Source: DATHNF01 sp035486285
GTDB lineage: Bacteria > Patescibacteriota > Saccharimonadia > Saccharimonadales > UBA4665
Assembly: GCA_035486285.1 (NCBI GenBank)
Contig: DATHNF010000064.1
Span: 1-6,854, forward strand
Direction: 5' to 3'
DNA length: 6,854 bases
This document shows, in pieces, positions 6,236-6,854 of the stretch (the stretch's first letter is position 1; each line of letters begins with the position of its first letter). The notes under the pieces are model-generated. The model was not told the origin of the DNA and did not search any database. It worked only from the letters and a program-made list of their open reading frames with translations. A program made the translations under genes and the position numbers.

Positions 6236-6256
6236 GTAAAGTTTCTAGGCTTTTTC
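6230..6256 (+). terminator. Intrinsic terminator made from the two convergent stop codons
   Basis: GCTTAG (6230-6235, including the kinase-fold gene stop) can pair with CTAGGC (6245-6250, including the rplS stop complement), with one G-U pair and a 9-nt loop, followed by TTTTTC. The T run exists only in the plus direction, so it would stop the kinase-fold transcript inside the end of rplS. The stem is short, so efficiency may be modest. Confidence 0.5.
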
Positions 6257-6766
6257 TTCGTGCGAGGCGACAACAGCGGCGGCTTTGGCTTCGAGGGCGG
6301 CTTCTTCGGCGGCCTTCTCTTGAGCCTTAGCAGCGGCTTCGGCGGCTACTTGCTCGTGGAGTTTGGCCTCTTCGGCTTCGGCGGCTTCGTCGTGCACGGC
6401 ATTAACGCTCTCACGATCGAAGTCAACGCCGGCCATACGGGCTGATTTGCCGGTACGCTGGCGCATATAACTAAGATAATTGCGACGGACTTTACTGCGC
6501 TTGGTTACTTCGACTTTAACGACCAAAGGGCTGTGCAATAAGAAGCTCTTCTCAACACCCACACCGCTGGAAATACGGCGAACAGTGATGCGACTGGTGT
6601 GGCTGCCCTTATTGTCAGTACGAATAACCAGGCCTTGGAAGATCTGGACACGCTCTTTGCTGCCTTCGCGAATCTTTTGGTGGACACGTACAGTGTCACC
6701 GCTGCGTACGTCGACGACGGCTTTCTTCTTATACTGGTCATTAATTTTCTGGATCACGCTCTGCAT
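6245..6766 (-). CDS. rplS: 50S ribosomal protein L19 with Ala/Glu-rich C-terminal extension
   Basis: L19 is a structural protein of the large ribosomal subunit, located at the 30S-50S interface. The core (1-112) is typical: DVRSGDTVRVHQKIREGSKERVQ, FQGLVI (43-48), ITVRRISSGVGVEKSFLLHSP (60-80), VEVTKRSKVRRNYLSYMRQRTGKSAR (85-110). The usual protein is about 115 residues. Here about 60 more follow, and from 126 onward the tail is almost only Ala, Glu and Lys with scattered Gln, Val and His, which suggests a long charged helix. ATG 6766 is the only start, because an in-frame TGA lies three codons upstream (6775-6773). No Shine-Dalgarno precedes it at normal distance, and a TACAAT box ends 9 nt before it. 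It converges on the kinase-fold gene with only 9 bp between stops. Confidence 0.96.
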   Translation of the reverse strand: MQSVIQKINDQYKKKAVVDVRSGDTVRVHQKIREGSKERVQIFQGLVIRTDNKGSHTSRITVRRISSGVGVEKSFLLHSPLVVKVEVTKRSKVRRNYLSYMRQRTGKSARMAGVDFDRESVNAVHDEAAEAEEAKLHEQVAAEAAAKAQEKAAEEAALEAKAAAVVASHEEKA

Positions 6767-6775
6767 ATCCGGTCA

Positions 6776-6804
6776 ATTGTACACGATTTACTCCTCTCGC
6801 GCAA
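6776..6804 (-). promoter_or_regulatory. Putative rplS promoter, near-leaderless
   Basis: TTGCGC (6804-6799, 3 of 6) and TACAAT (6781-6776, 5 of 6) are 17 bp apart. The rplS ATG begins 9 nt after the -10 box. An AGGAG (6795-6791) lies in the spacer, too far from the ATG to serve it directly but 6 nt before a GTG that opens a 3-codon ORF ending at TGA 6775-6773. Confidence 0.4.
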
Positions 6805-6822
6805 GACATAGTCGGCAGATTC

Positions 6823-6853
6823 TTTACAAAATTTATTAAAGGTGGCCTATAAT
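6823..6853 (+). promoter_or_regulatory. Outward-facing promoter at the right edge
   Basis: A perfect TATAAT (6848-6853) with TTTACA (6823-6828, 5 of 6) upstream at 19-bp spacing, longer than ideal. It would drive a plus-strand gene beyond the window and diverges from rplS. The downstream gene cannot be seen. Confidence 0.45.
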
Positions 6854-6854
6854 G

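Noticed and set aside
6260..6445. Glycine-rich plus-strand frame antisense to rplS
   Set aside because: The Gly/Phe-rich translation is simply the complement of Ala/Glu codons in the L19 tail.
1..6854. CRISPR array, insertion sequence, tRNA, toxin-antitoxin or phage defence module
   Set aside because: No repeated spacer units, terminal inverted repeats, cloverleaf or relevant protein motifs were seen; apart from two poorly known genes, the content is housekeeping.

Overview
The window is a compact, gene-dense bacterial chromosome segment with standard-code use: TAG and TGA both terminate genes, so TGA is not recoded. It carries core information-processing genes (nusA, rnhB, rplS, a YraN-type nuclease-fold gene), a large M1 aminopeptidase, a DUF1653 protein and two poorly known proteins. 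The protein style (RNase HII opening MIVGIDEVGRG, very short spacers, several nearly leaderless starts) fits a Patescibacteria/CPR genome, perhaps Saccharibacteria. This is inference from style, not a proven assignment; no rRNA or other marker settles it.

Layout. 1-830 (minus): N-terminal 276 codons of NusA, running off the left edge. 831-942: nusA leader, with a strong promoter followed at once by an intrinsic terminator, which looks like an attenuator. 943-1461 (minus): unrecognised 172-aa protein. 1462-1556: divergent promoters with overlapping -35 boxes. 1557-4127 (plus): complete M1 zinc aminopeptidase. 4124-5428 (minus): apparent operon rnhB - DUF1653 - yraN, whose last stop codon overlaps the aminopeptidase stop in a CTAG. 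5429-5479: AT-rich divergent promoter region. 5480-6235 (plus): kinase-fold protein. 6245-6766 (minus): ribosomal protein L19 with an Ala/Glu-rich tail. 6767-6854: rplS upstream region, plus a consensus -10 box pointing out of the window on the plus strand.

How they fit together. rplS, rnhB and yraN are frequent neighbours in bacteria. Here the order is kept, but an oppositely oriented kinase-fold gene sits between rplS and rnhB, so rplS and rnhB cannot share a simple transcript. NusA promotes pausing and intrinsic termination, so the terminator in its own leader suggests feedback control. The aminopeptidase would release amino acids from peptides, useful for a host-dependent or scavenging cell. 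I see no CRISPR array, insertion sequence, tRNA or phage gene, and no clear new multi-gene system. The most notable points are the nusA leader attenuator, the atypical kinase-fold protein, the L19 tail and the recurring -10 boxes placed only 8-10 nt before start codons.
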